Source of the DNA: Chelativorans sp.
Lineage (GTDB): Bacteria; Pseudomonadota; Alphaproteobacteria; Rhizobiales; Rhizobiaceae
Length of the DNA stretch: 64,000 nucleotides
Direction of reading: 5' to 3'
Assembly (NCBI RefSeq): GCF_031180965.1
Contig: NZ_JAPSLH010000023.1
Coordinates: 1 to 64,000 of the forward strand
Shown one piece after another: positions 1-9,364 of this stretch (position 1 is the first letter of the stretch; each line of letters opens with the position of its first letter). A model generated the notes under the pieces. That model ran no database searches, had not been told where the DNA came from, and saw only the letters and a list, made by a program, of their open reading frames with translations. The translations under genes were made by a program, and so were the position numbers.

Positions 1-469
1 GCCGGCCTGTCGCGGGCCCTCAGCATGCCTCCAGGTACCGATCCCTGGAGGGGGAGGTTGCCGCCGCTCTCCCGAACACCCGGTGCGCATCCGGTTCCCG
101 CAAGAGCGATGGGACAGATGATAAGAGGGCTGCCGGGGGGTGGGGATAAATTTTCCGGCGAAAAAAAGCGGAAATCGTGCAGGAGCTTGTTTTTGCTGCA
201 GATTATTTTTGCGCATCCGGACGGCGGGGCCGATTTGATCCACACCCCGCTTGGCGGGCGGGCGGAGGGTGAAGGATCGGTTCGAAAGAACCCCTCTCTG
301 GCGTTTTCCAAGCACTTGCTCGGGGACAAACCCGCTCGCAAGTGCAGGAAAACGCTTTCTCCTCGCAAGGGGGGAGATCTCGCCGGCATCAGGCTCGCCG
401 CCTATCGTCGAGGTTGCCGGGCCGGGTCTGGTGCGGCTGCGAAGGAACGCCCTGGTCCCTCGCCGAGCG
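1..469. other. non-coding stretch before the first gene
   Basis: No convincing gene is seen here. The open frames over this stretch have no credible ribosome site and low-complexity translations. It holds a strong compound inverted repeat at 301-355, a smaller dyad at 358-377, and a near-palindrome GGATAAATTTTCC at 144-156 in an AT-rich patch, which could belong to the control region of a gene left of the window. Confidence 0.6.
301..355. repeat. compound inverted repeat (rhizobial-type intergenic palindrome)
   Basis: Two nested perfect arms are visible. GCGTTTTCC (301-309) pairs with GGAAAACGC (347-355), and GCACTTGC (312-319) pairs with GCAAGTGC (338-345). The loop itself contains CGGG/CCCG. 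A further short dyad, TCTCC (358-362) with GGAGA (373-377), follows directly. The layout resembles the dispersed palindromic elements common between genes in Rhizobiales. It could alternatively act as a bidirectional terminator or RNA processing site. The structure is certain; the function is inference. Confidence 0.7.
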
Positions 470-1252
470 TCAGAAGGCGGAGCGGATGATGCCGCCCTCC
501 ATGCGCCAGACCACGCCATTGACGGCAGGGTTGGTCATCATGGCGACGACGCCGCGTCCGTAATTGGCTGGGTCGATGAGGCCCTGGACGAGGGAGGTCG
601 GCTCCTTCTCGACGAAATAGTTCTTCTCCACCTCCTCATAGGTGATGCCCTGCTCGGCGGCGATCTGGTTGAAGTAGTCGCGCACGGAATCGGTCGCCGT
701 CGGGCCGGGCATGAAGGAGTTCACACGCACCTTCGTGCCCTTGGTCAGCTCGGCCATGCCGCGGGCGAGCGCCACCTGCGCCGTCTTGGTGAGCGAGTAG
801 TGGATCATCCAGGGCACGATCTTGGTCGCCGCGTCGGACGAGGTGAAGAGGATGGAGCCGGAATTGCGCTCCAGCATCTCCTTCAGCGCGATCCGGCTCA
901 TGCGAATGCCTGTCATGACATTCACATCCCAGTAGAGCTGCCACTCGGCGTCGGAAATGTCGAAGAACTCGCGCACATTGAAGATGCCGAGATTGTTGAT
1001 GAGGTATTCGACCGGGCCGCGCTCGGAGGCGAACCGCCAGAGCCGCCCTGCCCCCTCCTCGGTCGTCAGATCGACGGAAAGCCCGTGCGAGTTGCCGCCG
1101 ATATCGGCAAGCGCGGCGTCGATCTTCGCCTGATCGCGGCCGTTGATGACGACCGTTGCGCCCTCCTCGGCGAAGGTTTTCGCGATCGCCTTCCCGATAC
1201 CGGAACTGGCGCCCGTGATCAGGGCGACCTTGCCCTCAAGACCGTAATCCAT
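470..1252 (-). CDS. short-chain dehydrogenase/reductase (SDR) A
   Basis: 260-residue NAD(P)-dependent oxidoreductase of the classical SDR family, probably oxidising a hydroxyl group of a sugar or polyol in the cytoplasm. The cofactor motif TGASSGIG is at residues 13-20, NNLG at 86-89, and the catalytic tetrad elements Ser138/139, Tyr152 and Lys156 are present. The length is normal for the family. The ATG at 1252 follows GGGAGG at the right distance. It is divergent from the RpiR regulator and closely related to the second SDR at 9862, sharing for example the NNLGI and MLERNSG stretches. Substrate unknown; the linked carbohydrate importer suggests a carbohydrate. Confidence 0.9.
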   Translation of the reverse strand: MDYGLEGKVALITGASSGIGKAIAKTFAEEGATVVINGRDQAKIDAALADIGGNSHGLSVDLTTEEGAGRLWRFASERGPVEYLINNLGIFNVREFFDISDAEWQLYWDVNVMTGIRMSRIALKEMLERNSGSILFTSSDAATKIVPWMIHYSLTKTAQVALARGMAELTKGTKVRVNSFMPGPTATDSVRDYFNQIAAEQGITYEEVEKNYFVEKEPTSLVQGLIDPANYGRGVVAMMTNPAVNGVVWRMEGGIIRSAF

Positions 1253-1423
1253 GGGATCCTCCCTGCCCTTCCCCTGCCCGGCATTCTGTGCCTTATGGAG
1301 ACTTGCGGAGCCGGCGGCGGGGAAAGCCTATGGAAGTTATTCCCTTTGTCAACGCGCTTGCGCGGAAATTATTTTCCACTATCGTGAACGGCACCGGCGC
1401 GCCGACCCGGGGGGAGGTGAAGG
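1253..1423. promoter_or_regulatory. divergent control region with candidate RpiR operators
   Basis: 171-bp gap between the divergent SDR and RpiR genes. It contains GGAAATTATTTTCC at 1364-1377, which fits the GGAA-N6-TTCC pattern described for RpiR-family IolR of Sinorhizobium. A second dyad, GGAAGTTATTCC (1332-1343), lies exactly 32 bp (about three helical turns) upstream. A related perfect palindrome stands before the importer operon at 9519-9530. Inference: the adjacent RpiR protein binds here and represses both directions. Confidence 0.55.
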
Positions 1424-2326
1424 ATGAGCGAGACTGCGCAAGGCCAGGCGGTGCTGAGTTCGATCAAGCGCAGGCTACCCTATCTCAATCCCGCCCTGCG
1501 GCGCATCGCCAACTACACCCTGCGCAATCCCACCATCGTCAAGTCGCTGACCATCGGGGAACTGGCGGAAAAATGCGAGGTGTCGGAATCGACCATCACC
1601 CGCTTCGTCAAGGAGCTGGATATCCGCAGCTTCCCGCAGCTGAAGATCCTGATCGCGGAGGACCTCTCGCGCGCGCCGCAGGCGCCGGAGCAGACGGAAG
1701 AGGCGCGGTCCGTCTATGAGGACATCACCGTCGAAGACAATGTCGACACGATCACGCGCAAGATCCGCTACCGGCTGCAGCACACGCTGGACGAGACATT
1801 TTCCCAGCTCTCCATCCCCGAGATCATCCGCGCCGTGGAGGCGATCGAGAAAAGCGAGACGCTCGCCTTCTTCGCCGTGGGCTCCTCGACGCTGGCGGTC
1901 GGCAGCGGCCTGATGCGCTTCGTGCGCGTGGGCAAGAAGTGCCAGTTCTTCGAGGAGCAGAACCTGCAGCAGATGTCGGCGGTGGCGCTGGACGAAAGGT
2001 CGACGGCGATCGGCATCTCCAATTCCGGCCGCAGCCAGGCGGTCGTGCGCGCCCTGCAGGTGGCGCAGCAGGTGGGCGCGCGCACCATCTGCATCACGGC
2101 GTTTCCCGGTGCGCCGATCGTCAATTATTCGGATGTGAAGCTGATCACGCCGACGACGACCGTGCCCATCGGCCGGCCCGAATACCACGAGTCGATGACG
2201 TCCAAATTCGCCCAGATCGCCATCATGGACCTGGTCTATTCCATTTACGCCGTGCGCAATTACGAGCGCTCCATCGAGAAGCTGGAGGCGACCAACCGGG
2301 TGTCGGAGGATACGCGGTTTCTGTAG
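1424..2326 (+). CDS. MurR/RpiR family transcriptional regulator
   Basis: 300-residue regulator. The N-terminal RpiR helix-turn-helix (about residues 10-85) includes GELAEKCEVSESTITRF. The C-terminal SIS domain (about 130-265) has the phosphosugar-binding SNSGRSQ stretch, so the expected ligand is a phosphorylated sugar. The ATG at 1424 lies after GGGGAGG. Divergent from SDR A and next to the sugar ABC importer, it is the likely local repressor. The effector is not predictable from sequence. Confidence 0.92.
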   Translation: MSETAQGQAVLSSIKRRLPYLNPALRRIANYTLRNPTIVKSLTIGELAEKCEVSESTITRFVKELDIRSFPQLKILIAEDLSRAPQAPEQTEEARSVYEDITVEDNVDTITRKIRYRLQHTLDETFSQLSIPEIIRAVEAIEKSETLAFFAVGSSTLAVGSGLMRFVRVGKKCQFFEEQNLQQMSAVALDERSTAIGISNSGRSQAVVRALQVAQQVGARTICITAFPGAPIVNYSDVKLITPTTTVPIGRPEYHESMTSKFAQIAIMDLVYSIYAVRNYERSIEKLEATNRVSEDTRFL

Positions 2327-2341
2327 AGCCCGCATGCTGGT

Positions 2342-2358
2342 AAGCGCTGGCGGCGCTT
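2342..2358. terminator. candidate bidirectional terminator hairpin
   Basis: AAGCGC (2342-2347), loop TGGCG, GCGCTT (2353-2358), between the convergent ends of the RpiR gene and the ABC ATPase gene. There is no T-run, so termination is only suggested by position. Confidence 0.35.
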
Positions 2359-2366
2359 CGATGTTC

Positions 2367-2386
2367 CGGCATGGATCCTCGGGTCA
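2367..2386. repeat. fragment of a dispersed rhizobial palindromic repeat
   Basis: The sequence CATGGATCCTCGGGTCA resembles one half of the widespread Rhizobiales intergenic palindrome whose core reads roughly GGATCCTCGGGTC/GACCCGAGGATCC. Only one half is present here. A more complete related element lies at about 9680-9775. The assignment is from memory of the repeat type, not from a search. Confidence 0.35.
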
Positions 2387-2425
2387 CCGGCGAACAAGAA
2401 TAGAGCTCGGGGAATAGCCCGCCGC

Positions 2426-3390
<965 letters not shown>

Positions 3391-3391
<1 letters not shown>

Positions 3392-3639
3392 CAGACGAGC
3401 TCGGCGAAATATAGGTAGACCAGTGTCGAAACGATCATCACAACTGCCGAAAGGAGCAGGAACTCCATTGGCCAGCTGACAACGCGGAAGCGGTCGTTTG
3501 CCACCTTGCCTGCCGCCATGATCGCCGTCGCGGCGGCCAGCGCCGGCCAGTGGTCGAGATTGCCGGAGATTGCGGTGCAGCCGCCGAGGAGCAGCATCAG
3601 GATCAGGACAAATCCGGTCCAGGAGGTGCGCGAGGTCAT
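3391..3639 (-). CDS. small membrane protein of the dual-ATPase importer
   Basis: 82-residue hydrophobic protein. A first hydrophobic segment at about 8-20 ends in LLGGC, which resembles a lipobox and could also be a membrane helix. Further hydrophobic segments lie at about 31-45 and 58-80. It overlaps the upstream ATPase stop (ATGA) and the downstream exporter ATPase start, so it is translated with them. A comparable small two-helix protein sits at 41311-41532 in the second dual-ATPase importer, and a small membrane protein is also known in the rhizobial glycerol GlpSTPQV system. No recognised domain; an accessory role in the importer is inferred. Confidence 0.8.
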
Positions 3640-4787
3640 GCCGCCCTCCCCTCGCCGCTCACCGCCGCGGCCTGGGCCAGGGTGCGGCCGTCGCGCGGGT
3701 CGAAAAGGTAGATGCGGCGCGGATCGAAGCGGAACAGGATGGGCCGGCCCTCGCCGCCATCGATGTGCCGCGTTTCATAGGCGGCGGCGCGGGCAAGCAC
3801 GATCGTTCCTCCCACATCGCCGGCAAAGGCGTTCTGGTGGCCCATGGTCTCGATGGTGAGCAGCGTCGCCTCCACGGCGCCCTCCGCGCCCGCTTCGCCC
3901 GGCAGCGCAACGCCGATATGTTCCGGCCGGATGCCGAGGCGCACCGCGCCGTCGGAGCGCTGAAGGTCGCCCGAACGCGCGAGCCAGTCCGGATCCACCT
4001 CGATGCGGAAGCCATCACCCTGCAGGAAGGCGCGCGCCCCCTCGGTCGTCAGGCGGCAGTCGAGCACATTCATATGCGGCTCACCGATGAAGGTGGCGAC
4101 GAACTCGTTGGCGGGCCGGTCGAAGACGGCCTTGGGCGTGTCGAATTGCTGGATGGTGCCGTCGCGCATGATGAGGATGCGGTCGGCCATGGTCATGGCC
4201 TCTAGCTGGTCGTGCGAGACATAGATGGTGGTGGCCTTCAGCTCCCTCTGCAGGTGCTTCAGCTCGATGCGCATCGCTGCGCGCAGCTTTGCGTCAAGGT
4301 GGGAGATGGGCTCGTCCATCAGGAAGACGTCGGCCTGGCGCACGAGCATCCGACCGATGGCGACGCGCTGAGCCTGGCCGCCGGAAAGCTGGCCGGGCCG
4401 GCGGTCGAGCACGTCGGCGATCTGCAGGCGCTCGGCCACCGCGCTGACGCGCGACCTTATCTCCTGCCGCGACATGCGGCGCACGCGCAGCGGATAGGCG
4501 ATGTTCTCGAACACGGAGAGATGGTTGTAGAGGCCGTAGCGCTCGAAGACCATGCCGACATTGCGGTCGCGCGGGCGCAGATAAGTCACGTCGCGGCTGT
4601 CGATGGCGATCCTGCCGCCCGAGGGCATTTCGAGGCCGGCGACCATGCGCAAGGTCGTGGTCTTGCCGCAGCCGGACGGGCCGAGCAGGAACAGGAACTC
4701 GCCATCCTCCACGGTGAAATTGACGTCGGCGACGGCCGCGACGGAGCCGAAGCGCTTGTTGAGGTCTGTTACGGCAACCTGGCCCAT
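3636..4787 (-). CDS. sugar ABC importer ATPase 2 (MalK/UgpC type)
   Basis: 383-residue cytoplasmic ATPase of the carbohydrate-uptake CUT1 class: nucleotide-binding domain (about 1-235) plus a C-terminal TOBE/OB regulatory domain. Walker A GPSGCGKT is at 36-43, signature LSGGQAQR at 134-141 and Walker B FLMDEP at 155-160. The Q-loop position, normally Gln in VFQ, reads VFERY here (Glu82). The D-loop is ISHLDA rather than LSNLDA. The ATG at 4787 overlaps the permease stop (TAATG). Together with the ATPase at 8222 it should form an asymmetric ATPase pair. Confidence 0.93.
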   Translation of the reverse strand: MGQVAVTDLNKRFGSVAAVADVNFTVEDGEFLFLLGPSGCGKTTTLRMVAGLEMPSGGRIAIDSRDVTYLRPRDRNVGMVFERYGLYNHLSVFENIAYPLRVRRMSRQEIRSRVSAVAERLQIADVLDRRPGQLSGGQAQRVAIGRMLVRQADVFLMDEPISHLDAKLRAAMRIELKHLQRELKATTIYVSHDQLEAMTMADRILIMRDGTIQQFDTPKAVFDRPANEFVATFIGEPHMNVLDCRLTTEGARAFLQGDGFRIEVDPDWLARSGDLQRSDGAVRLGIRPEHIGVALPGEAGAEGAVEATLLTIETMGHQNAFAGDVGGTIVLARAAAYETRHIDGGEGRPILFRFDPRRIYLFDPRDGRTLAQAAAVSGEGRAA

Positions 4788-5641
4788 TACTTCATCATGC
4801 CCATGGAAAGGCCGCGCACGAACTGTCTTTGCACCGCCACAACGAAGAGGAGGATCGGCAGCGTGATGAACACGCAGGCCGCGCCCAGGAGATTCCACTG
4901 GATGTCGCTGCCGCCGATGAAGCTGGCCACAGCAGGCGGCAGGGTGCGGGTCTGCGCGCCGGTGAGGAAAACGGCGAAGGCGTATTCATTCCAGGAAAGG
5001 ATGAGCACGAAGATCGCCGTCGCAGTGATGGACGGAGCCATCAGCGGCAGGGTCACGCGGCGGAAGGCGCCGAACCAGGTGTCGCCGTCGACGAGGGCCG
5101 ATTCCTCGATCTGGCGCGGGATGTCCTCGAAGAAGCCTTTCAGCATCCAGACGACGAAGGGAAGCTGCATGCCGGTGTAAAGGAGGATGAGGCCTACAAG
5201 GCTGTCGAGCAGCTTGAAGGTCTGGAAGAACATGAAGATGGGCAGGATGACCGCCACTGGCGGCAGCATGCGGTTGGACAGGATCCAGAAGGCCACGTCG
5301 TTCTTGCCGGGGAACTCGTAGCGGGCGAGCGCGTAGGCGCAGAACATGCCGAGCACGACAGAGAAGAAGGTAGCCGAGACCGAGACGATGGCCGAATTGC
5401 GCATATAGAGCAGCATGTCGTAGCGCGTGAGCAGCGTCTCGAAGGCCTCCAGCGTGGGCGTGAAGATCCATTGCGGCGGCACGCTCTGCGCCACGGCCCG
5501 GTCCATCAGCGCGGTGAGCACGATCCAGACGATCGGCACGAGCGCGACGAAGCTGACGAGGAGCAGGATCACATAGACCCACCAATTGCGCTCTCTTGGT
5601 GGAGCGGAGGGGGAGACGGGCAGCGGCTGCGTCATGCTCAT
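4787..5641 (-). CDS. sugar ABC importer permease (MalG type)
   Basis: 284-residue inner-membrane permease with six predicted helices. The cytoplasmic EAA loop is recognisable as EESALVDGDTWFGAF, the coupling helix that contacts the ATPase. The length and the long loop after helix 1 fit MalG-type carbohydrate permeases. It starts 3 bases after the stop of the other permease; ATG codons at 5641 and 5635 are both possible. It pairs with the 5645-6607 permease to form the channel. Confidence 0.93.
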   Translation of the reverse strand: MSMTQPLPVSPSAPPRERNWWVYVILLLVSFVALVPIVWIVLTALMDRAVAQSVPPQWIFTPTLEAFETLLTRYDMLLYMRNSAIVSVSATFFSVVLGMFCAYALARYEFPGKNDVAFWILSNRMLPPVAVILPIFMFFQTFKLLDSLVGLILLYTGMQLPFVVWMLKGFFEDIPRQIEESALVDGDTWFGAFRRVTLPLMAPSITATAIFVLILSWNEYAFAVFLTGAQTRTLPPAVASFIGGSDIQWNLLGAACVFITLPILLFVVAVQRQFVRGLSMGMMK

Positions 5642-5644
5642 GGA

Positions 5645-6607
5645 TCAGGCCTCGTCAAGCTGCTTTTTGGCGAAGACGCGGATGAACAGGAAGGAGAGCG
5701 TGATGATGATCACCAGGATGATGAAGGAGAGCGCGGCGGCCTTGGAGATGTTGAAGAAGCCGAAGCCGATATTGGTGAGGAGGATGTTGAGCGTCTCCGT
5801 CGCGTTGCCCGGCCCGCCCTTGGTGAGCACCGCGATCGTGTCATAGGTGCGGAAGGCGTCCATGGTGCGGATGACCAGCGCGATCATGATGGACGGCTTC
5901 AGCATGGGCAGCGTGATGGTCCAGAAGACGCGCCAGCTAGATGCGCCGTCGATTTCCGCCGCCTCATAGGGCTCCGGCGGCAGCGAGGCGAGGCCGGCAT
6001 GCAGGATCAGGAACATGAAGGGCGTCCACTGCCAGACATCGATCATGATCAGCGTCTGCAGCGCCGCGTCGGGCGAGGACAGGAACTGCGGCGCGGGCAG
6101 GCCGAAGAAGCCGAAGAGGAGGGTGGAGTAGTAGGTCACCAGCCCCGAATGCGGGTAGAGCAGGTAGCGCCAGGTGAGGCCGACCACCACCGGCGGCAGC
6201 ACCATGGGCAGGAGGATGGCGAGGCGGAAGAACGCCTTGCCGCGGATGCGCCGGCGGAACAGGAGCGCCAGGCCGAGCCCCGCCCAGAACTCGATGAAGA
6301 CGGCGAAGAAGGTGAAGATCGCCGTGACCTTGAGGGCGTTCAGGAAGCGGCGGTCCTGCACCAGCTCGTGATACTGGTAGAGGCCGACGAACTCGGTCTC
6401 GAGATAGGGTTTGGAGAGGATGATATTGGTCGAGGCGAGATAGAGCGAATAGAGGAAGGGGAAGACTCCGAGGATCAGCAGCACGATCAGCGTAGGCGCC
6501 ATCAGCGCCCAGGGGAACCAGGGCGCGTCGTGGGCTCCCGCCCGCGCGCTGCGCGCCGGCGCTGCGCCGACATCCATTCGTTCCGCCGTTTCCTTAAGTG
6601 CAACCAA
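5645..6607 (-). CDS. sugar ABC importer permease (MalF type)
   Basis: 320-residue inner-membrane permease with six or more predicted helices and the EAA loop YEAAEIDGASSWRVFW. The far 5' start is a TTG at 6607 preceded by GGGACGAGG. An in-frame ATG at 6577 is the alternative and would remove ten residues without touching the first helix. It lies 132 bases downstream of the binding-protein gene, separated from it by a strong hairpin. Confidence 0.92.
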   Translation of the reverse strand: MVALKETAERMDVGAAPARSARAGAHDAPWFPWALMAPTLIVLLILGVFPFLYSLYLASTNIILSKPYLETEFVGLYQYHELVQDRRFLNALKVTAIFTFFAVFIEFWAGLGLALLFRRRIRGKAFFRLAILLPMVLPPVVVGLTWRYLLYPHSGLVTYYSTLLFGFFGLPAPQFLSSPDAALQTLIMIDVWQWTPFMFLILHAGLASLPPEPYEAAEIDGASSWRVFWTITLPMLKPSIMIALVIRTMDAFRTYDTIAVLTKGGPGNATETLNILLTNIGFGFFNISKAAALSFIILVIIITLSFLFIRVFAKKQLDEA

Positions 6608-6695
6608 GATGCCTCGTCCCTTCCTCTACCCGGCGCGGAGCAGACCCGTTCGTCAGCGGAAGCCGCCCCGGCCACAAGCACTTCGCGAAACGAAA

Positions 6696-6723
6696 CCGGG
6701 AACGGGGCCTGCCCCGTCCCCGG
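6696..6723 (-). terminator. stem-loop between binding-protein and permease genes
   Basis: CCGGGAACGGGG (6696-6707) pairs with CCCCGTCCCCGG (6712-6723) around a 4-base loop, with one mismatch in twelve pairs. Placed directly after the binding-protein stop, it fits the RNA-stabilising or attenuating hairpins that let binding proteins be made in excess over permeases. No T-run is present. Confidence 0.6.
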
Positions 6724-6739
6724 CCATGCCCGTCCGCCG

Positions 6740-8179
6740 CTATTTCCAGCTCGAGGGCTTTGCGTCGTAGACGCTCAGGTCACGCCACAGCTGCGGCGGG
6801 TTCTTCGCGCCCTCGCGATAGTAGCCGCCGCGCCGGAACGCCGCCTTGATTTCGCTCTCCATATTGGTGAGCGCCTCCTCGGGCGTGATTTCGCCGAGCC
6901 AGGCCTGGTTGCCGTAAAGGCCCATCACGTCTGAGATCTCGGCCCATTCCGGCACGCGGATGCGGGTGTCCGGATTGGTCGTGTTCAGCATGAAATCGTA
7001 GATGCCCACATAGTGCGGCGTATACTGCTTGGCTTCCTCGCTCTTGTAGGTGGAGTGCCGCGTCGGCGCCGTGCCCCCCTTGAGCGCCTTCAGCGACTGG
7101 TTCTTGTGCGTGATCCACTGCATGAAGGTCCATGCGGCCTCCTTGTTCTTGGAGTCGCGGGAGATGCCGAGGCCCCAGGAGCCGAACCACGGGTCGATTT
7201 TCCCGTGCGGGCCGATGGCCGTGTGGAGGTAGATGTTCTTGCCGGAGATTTCCGCATGGCGCGGGTCCTCAAGATCGCCCGCGACGAACTCCGTATACAT
7301 GAGTGCGCCGGCGGCCTTGCCCTGCTGGTAGAGCGACAGCATCTCGGGATAGCCGAAATTGGCGCTGCCCGCAGGGCCATATTTGGCGAGACCCACATAC
7401 CATTTCAGTGCTTCCAGGTTCTGTGGGCTGTTGATGGTGACGTTCCAGTTCTCGTCGACGAACTCGTCGCCGGCGGTCTCGTCGGTCTGGAAGGCGTGCA
7501 TGAGCTGGGTGAAGGTCCAGCCCCAGAACCAGCGCTGCGGCTGGCTGACATAGCCGGCGACACCCGCATCCGGATTGTTGAGCTTTTCCACCGCTTCCAT
7601 GAAGCGCTCGGTGGTCCAGCTCTTGTCATACCACTCGGGAACGGCGAGGCCCGCCTGCTCCATCATGTCCTTGCGGAAGACGTGGCCGGTCACGCCGGCG
7701 CCGATCGGAAGATTGTAGATGGCGCCATCCCACATGCCGTTGCCGCTGTAGATGCGCGGCAGGAAGTCGTCGACGTCGTAGTCGGCGGCCGTCAGCTCGG
7801 GATCCTTCACATATTGGGTGAGCGGGTGGAGATAGCCGGCCGAGACATATTCGGCGAGCCACATGACGTCGACGGTGAAGATGTCGTAACGCCCGGTGCC
7901 CTGGCTCATGTCGAGCAGGCTCTTTTCCCGCATCTGGTCGAAGCTTGCCTCCTCCAGATTGACCTTGATCCCGTATTGCTGCTCGAATTCCGGGATCTGC
8001 GCCCAGAGCGGCGCGTATTGCGGCATCTGCACGGCGAGGATGTTGACGGTGGCGCCGGCAAGCGCCTTCTGGCGCTCTGTCTGGGCGGCCGCCGGCATGG
8101 CCGTGAAGGCCAGCAGGGCAGCCAGGCTCGCGGCTGCCTTCAGCCCGCATCCCCGTTGCGGTCTCGTTTTCGCGTCCAT
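6740..8179 (-). CDS. extracellular sugar-binding protein
   Basis: 479-residue periplasmic binding protein of family 1 (CUT1 carbohydrate importers). It has a Sec signal peptide ending near MPAAAQ (about residue 33), then a classical two-lobe binding-protein sequence with repeated Trp/Tyr typical of sugar sites. The ATG at 8179 follows GGGAGGAAA. It is second in the operon after one ATPase and is followed by a hairpin at 6696-6723. Overall operon content resembles the rhizobial glycerol-type dual-ATPase systems, but the substrate cannot be assigned. Confidence 0.93.
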   Translation of the reverse strand: MDAKTRPQRGCGLKAAASLAALLAFTAMPAAAQTERQKALAGATVNILAVQMPQYAPLWAQIPEFEQQYGIKVNLEEASFDQMREKSLLDMSQGTGRYDIFTVDVMWLAEYVSAGYLHPLTQYVKDPELTAADYDVDDFLPRIYSGNGMWDGAIYNLPIGAGVTGHVFRKDMMEQAGLAVPEWYDKSWTTERFMEAVEKLNNPDAGVAGYVSQPQRWFWGWTFTQLMHAFQTDETAGDEFVDENWNVTINSPQNLEALKWYVGLAKYGPAGSANFGYPEMLSLYQQGKAAGALMYTEFVAGDLEDPRHAEISGKNIYLHTAIGPHGKIDPWFGSWGLGISRDSKNKEAAWTFMQWITHKNQSLKALKGGTAPTRHSTYKSEEAKQYTPHYVGIYDFMLNTTNPDTRIRVPEWAEISDVMGLYGNQAWLGEITPEEALTNMESEIKAAFRRGGYYREGAKNPPQLWRDLSVYDAKPSSWK

Positions 8180-8221
8180 CGTGATCTTTCCTCCCTGTTG
8201 CGACGCTTGCGGCGTCCTTCC

Positions 8222-9364
8222 TTAGTTCAGCCCGGCCACGGCAAAGCGCGCCTGCACGGCCGTGCGCCCGTTTGCCCTGTCGAAAAGGTAGATGCGGCGC
8301 GGATCGACCCGACACCGGGCAGGATCGCCGATCCCGCTCGGAATGCCATCGGCCGGACCGAGCCCGGTGCGTACCCGCAGCATGCCGCCGCCCCCGAGCT
8401 CGATGTCGTAAATGCGCTCGGAGCCGAGTTCCTCGACACCGAAGATGCGCCCCTCGACGACGTTTTCCCCCGCGCCCGGCCGCAGCATCTCGATGTCCTG
8501 GGGGCGAATCCCCATCAGCCACTCGCGGCTGCCCGCAAAGCCGTCGCGTGAGGCGGCGCCGCCATCGTCGAAGGCCAGGCGGAAAGATTCGGAGACGAGG
8601 AGTGTCGCCTGCCCTTCGCGCAGAAGATTTACCGGCAATATGTTCATGCCGGGCTCCCCGACGAAGGAGGCGACGAAGACATTGGCCGGGCGATAGTAGA
8701 TGTCGGTCGGGGTTCCCGTCTGCAGCTTCACGCCCTTGTCCATGACGACGATCTGGTCGGCCATGGTGAGGGCCTCGAGCTGATCATGCGAGACGAAGAT
8801 GATGGTGGCGCGGAACTCGCGCTGCAGCTTCTTGAACTCCACGCGCATATGGGCGCGCAGCTTGGCGTCGAGATGGGAAATCGGCTCGTCGAGGAGGAAG
8901 GCATTGGCGTCGCGCACCAGCGCCCGGCCGATGGCAACGCGCTGCATCTGGCCACCGGAAAGCTGGTTCGGCTGGCGGTCGAGCAGCCGGCCGATCTGCA
9001 GCACCTCCGCGACTTCCGCGATCTTCGCGCGGATCGCCGCTTCCGGCATTTTGCGCACGCGCAACGGGTAGGCGAGATTCTCGAAGACGGAAAGGTGCGG
9101 ATAGAGCGAGTGCTTGTCGTAGACCATCGCGAAGTTGCGGTCGCGCGGCGGCAGGCCGGTGATGTCGCGGCCGTCGACCTCGATACAGCCTTCGTCCGGC
9201 CGCTCGAGCCCGGCAAGAAGACGCAGCGTCGTGGTCTTGCCCGCGCCGGAGGGGCCAAGCAGGAAGGTCATCTTCTCGTCGGCCGCCTCAAAGCCGAAGT
9301 CATCGAGGGCAACAACCCGGCTGCCGAAGGTCTTGCGCAGGCCGCGCGTTGCGATCGACGCCAT
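8222..9364 (-). CDS. sugar ABC importer ATPase 1 (MalK/UgpC type)
   Basis: 380-residue CUT1-class ATPase and first gene of the importer operon. Walker A GPSGAGKT is at 37-44, signature LSGGQMQR at 135-142, Walker B with DEP at 159-161, and a C-terminal TOBE domain follows. As in ATPase 2, the Q-loop Gln is missing: the motif reads MVYDK (Asp83). I start at the ATG 9364 (MASIATRGL), where family homology begins; the longer frame upstream lacks family-like sequence. Confidence 0.92.
   Translation of the reverse strand: MASIATRGLRKTFGSRVVALDDFGFEAADEKMTFLLGPSGAGKTTTLRLLAGLERPDEGCIEVDGRDITGLPPRDRNFAMVYDKHSLYPHLSVFENLAYPLRVRKMPEAAIRAKIAEVAEVLQIGRLLDRQPNQLSGGQMQRVAIGRALVRDANAFLLDEPISHLDAKLRAHMRVEFKKLQREFRATIIFVSHDQLEALTMADQIVVMDKGVKLQTGTPTDIYYRPANVFVASFVGEPGMNILPVNLLREGQATLLVSESFRLAFDDGGAASRDGFAGSREWLMGIRPQDIEMLRPGAGENVVEGRIFGVEELGSERIYDIELGGGGMLRVRTGLGPADGIPSGIGDPARCRVDPRRIYLFDRANGRTAVQARFAVAGLN

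Noticed and set aside
25-489. 154-codon frame in the first 0.5 kb
   Set aside because: Runs through the inverted repeat at 301-355, no ribosome site, no domain.
4829-6934. 701-codon open frame on the plus strand
   Set aside because: Antisense to two well-supported permease genes; translation is His/Asp/Glu/Arg-rich as expected for the reverse frame of GC-rich coding DNA.
7013-8551. 512-codon open frame on the plus strand
   Set aside because: Mirror of the binding-protein and ATPase genes; no family-like sequence and no ribosome site.
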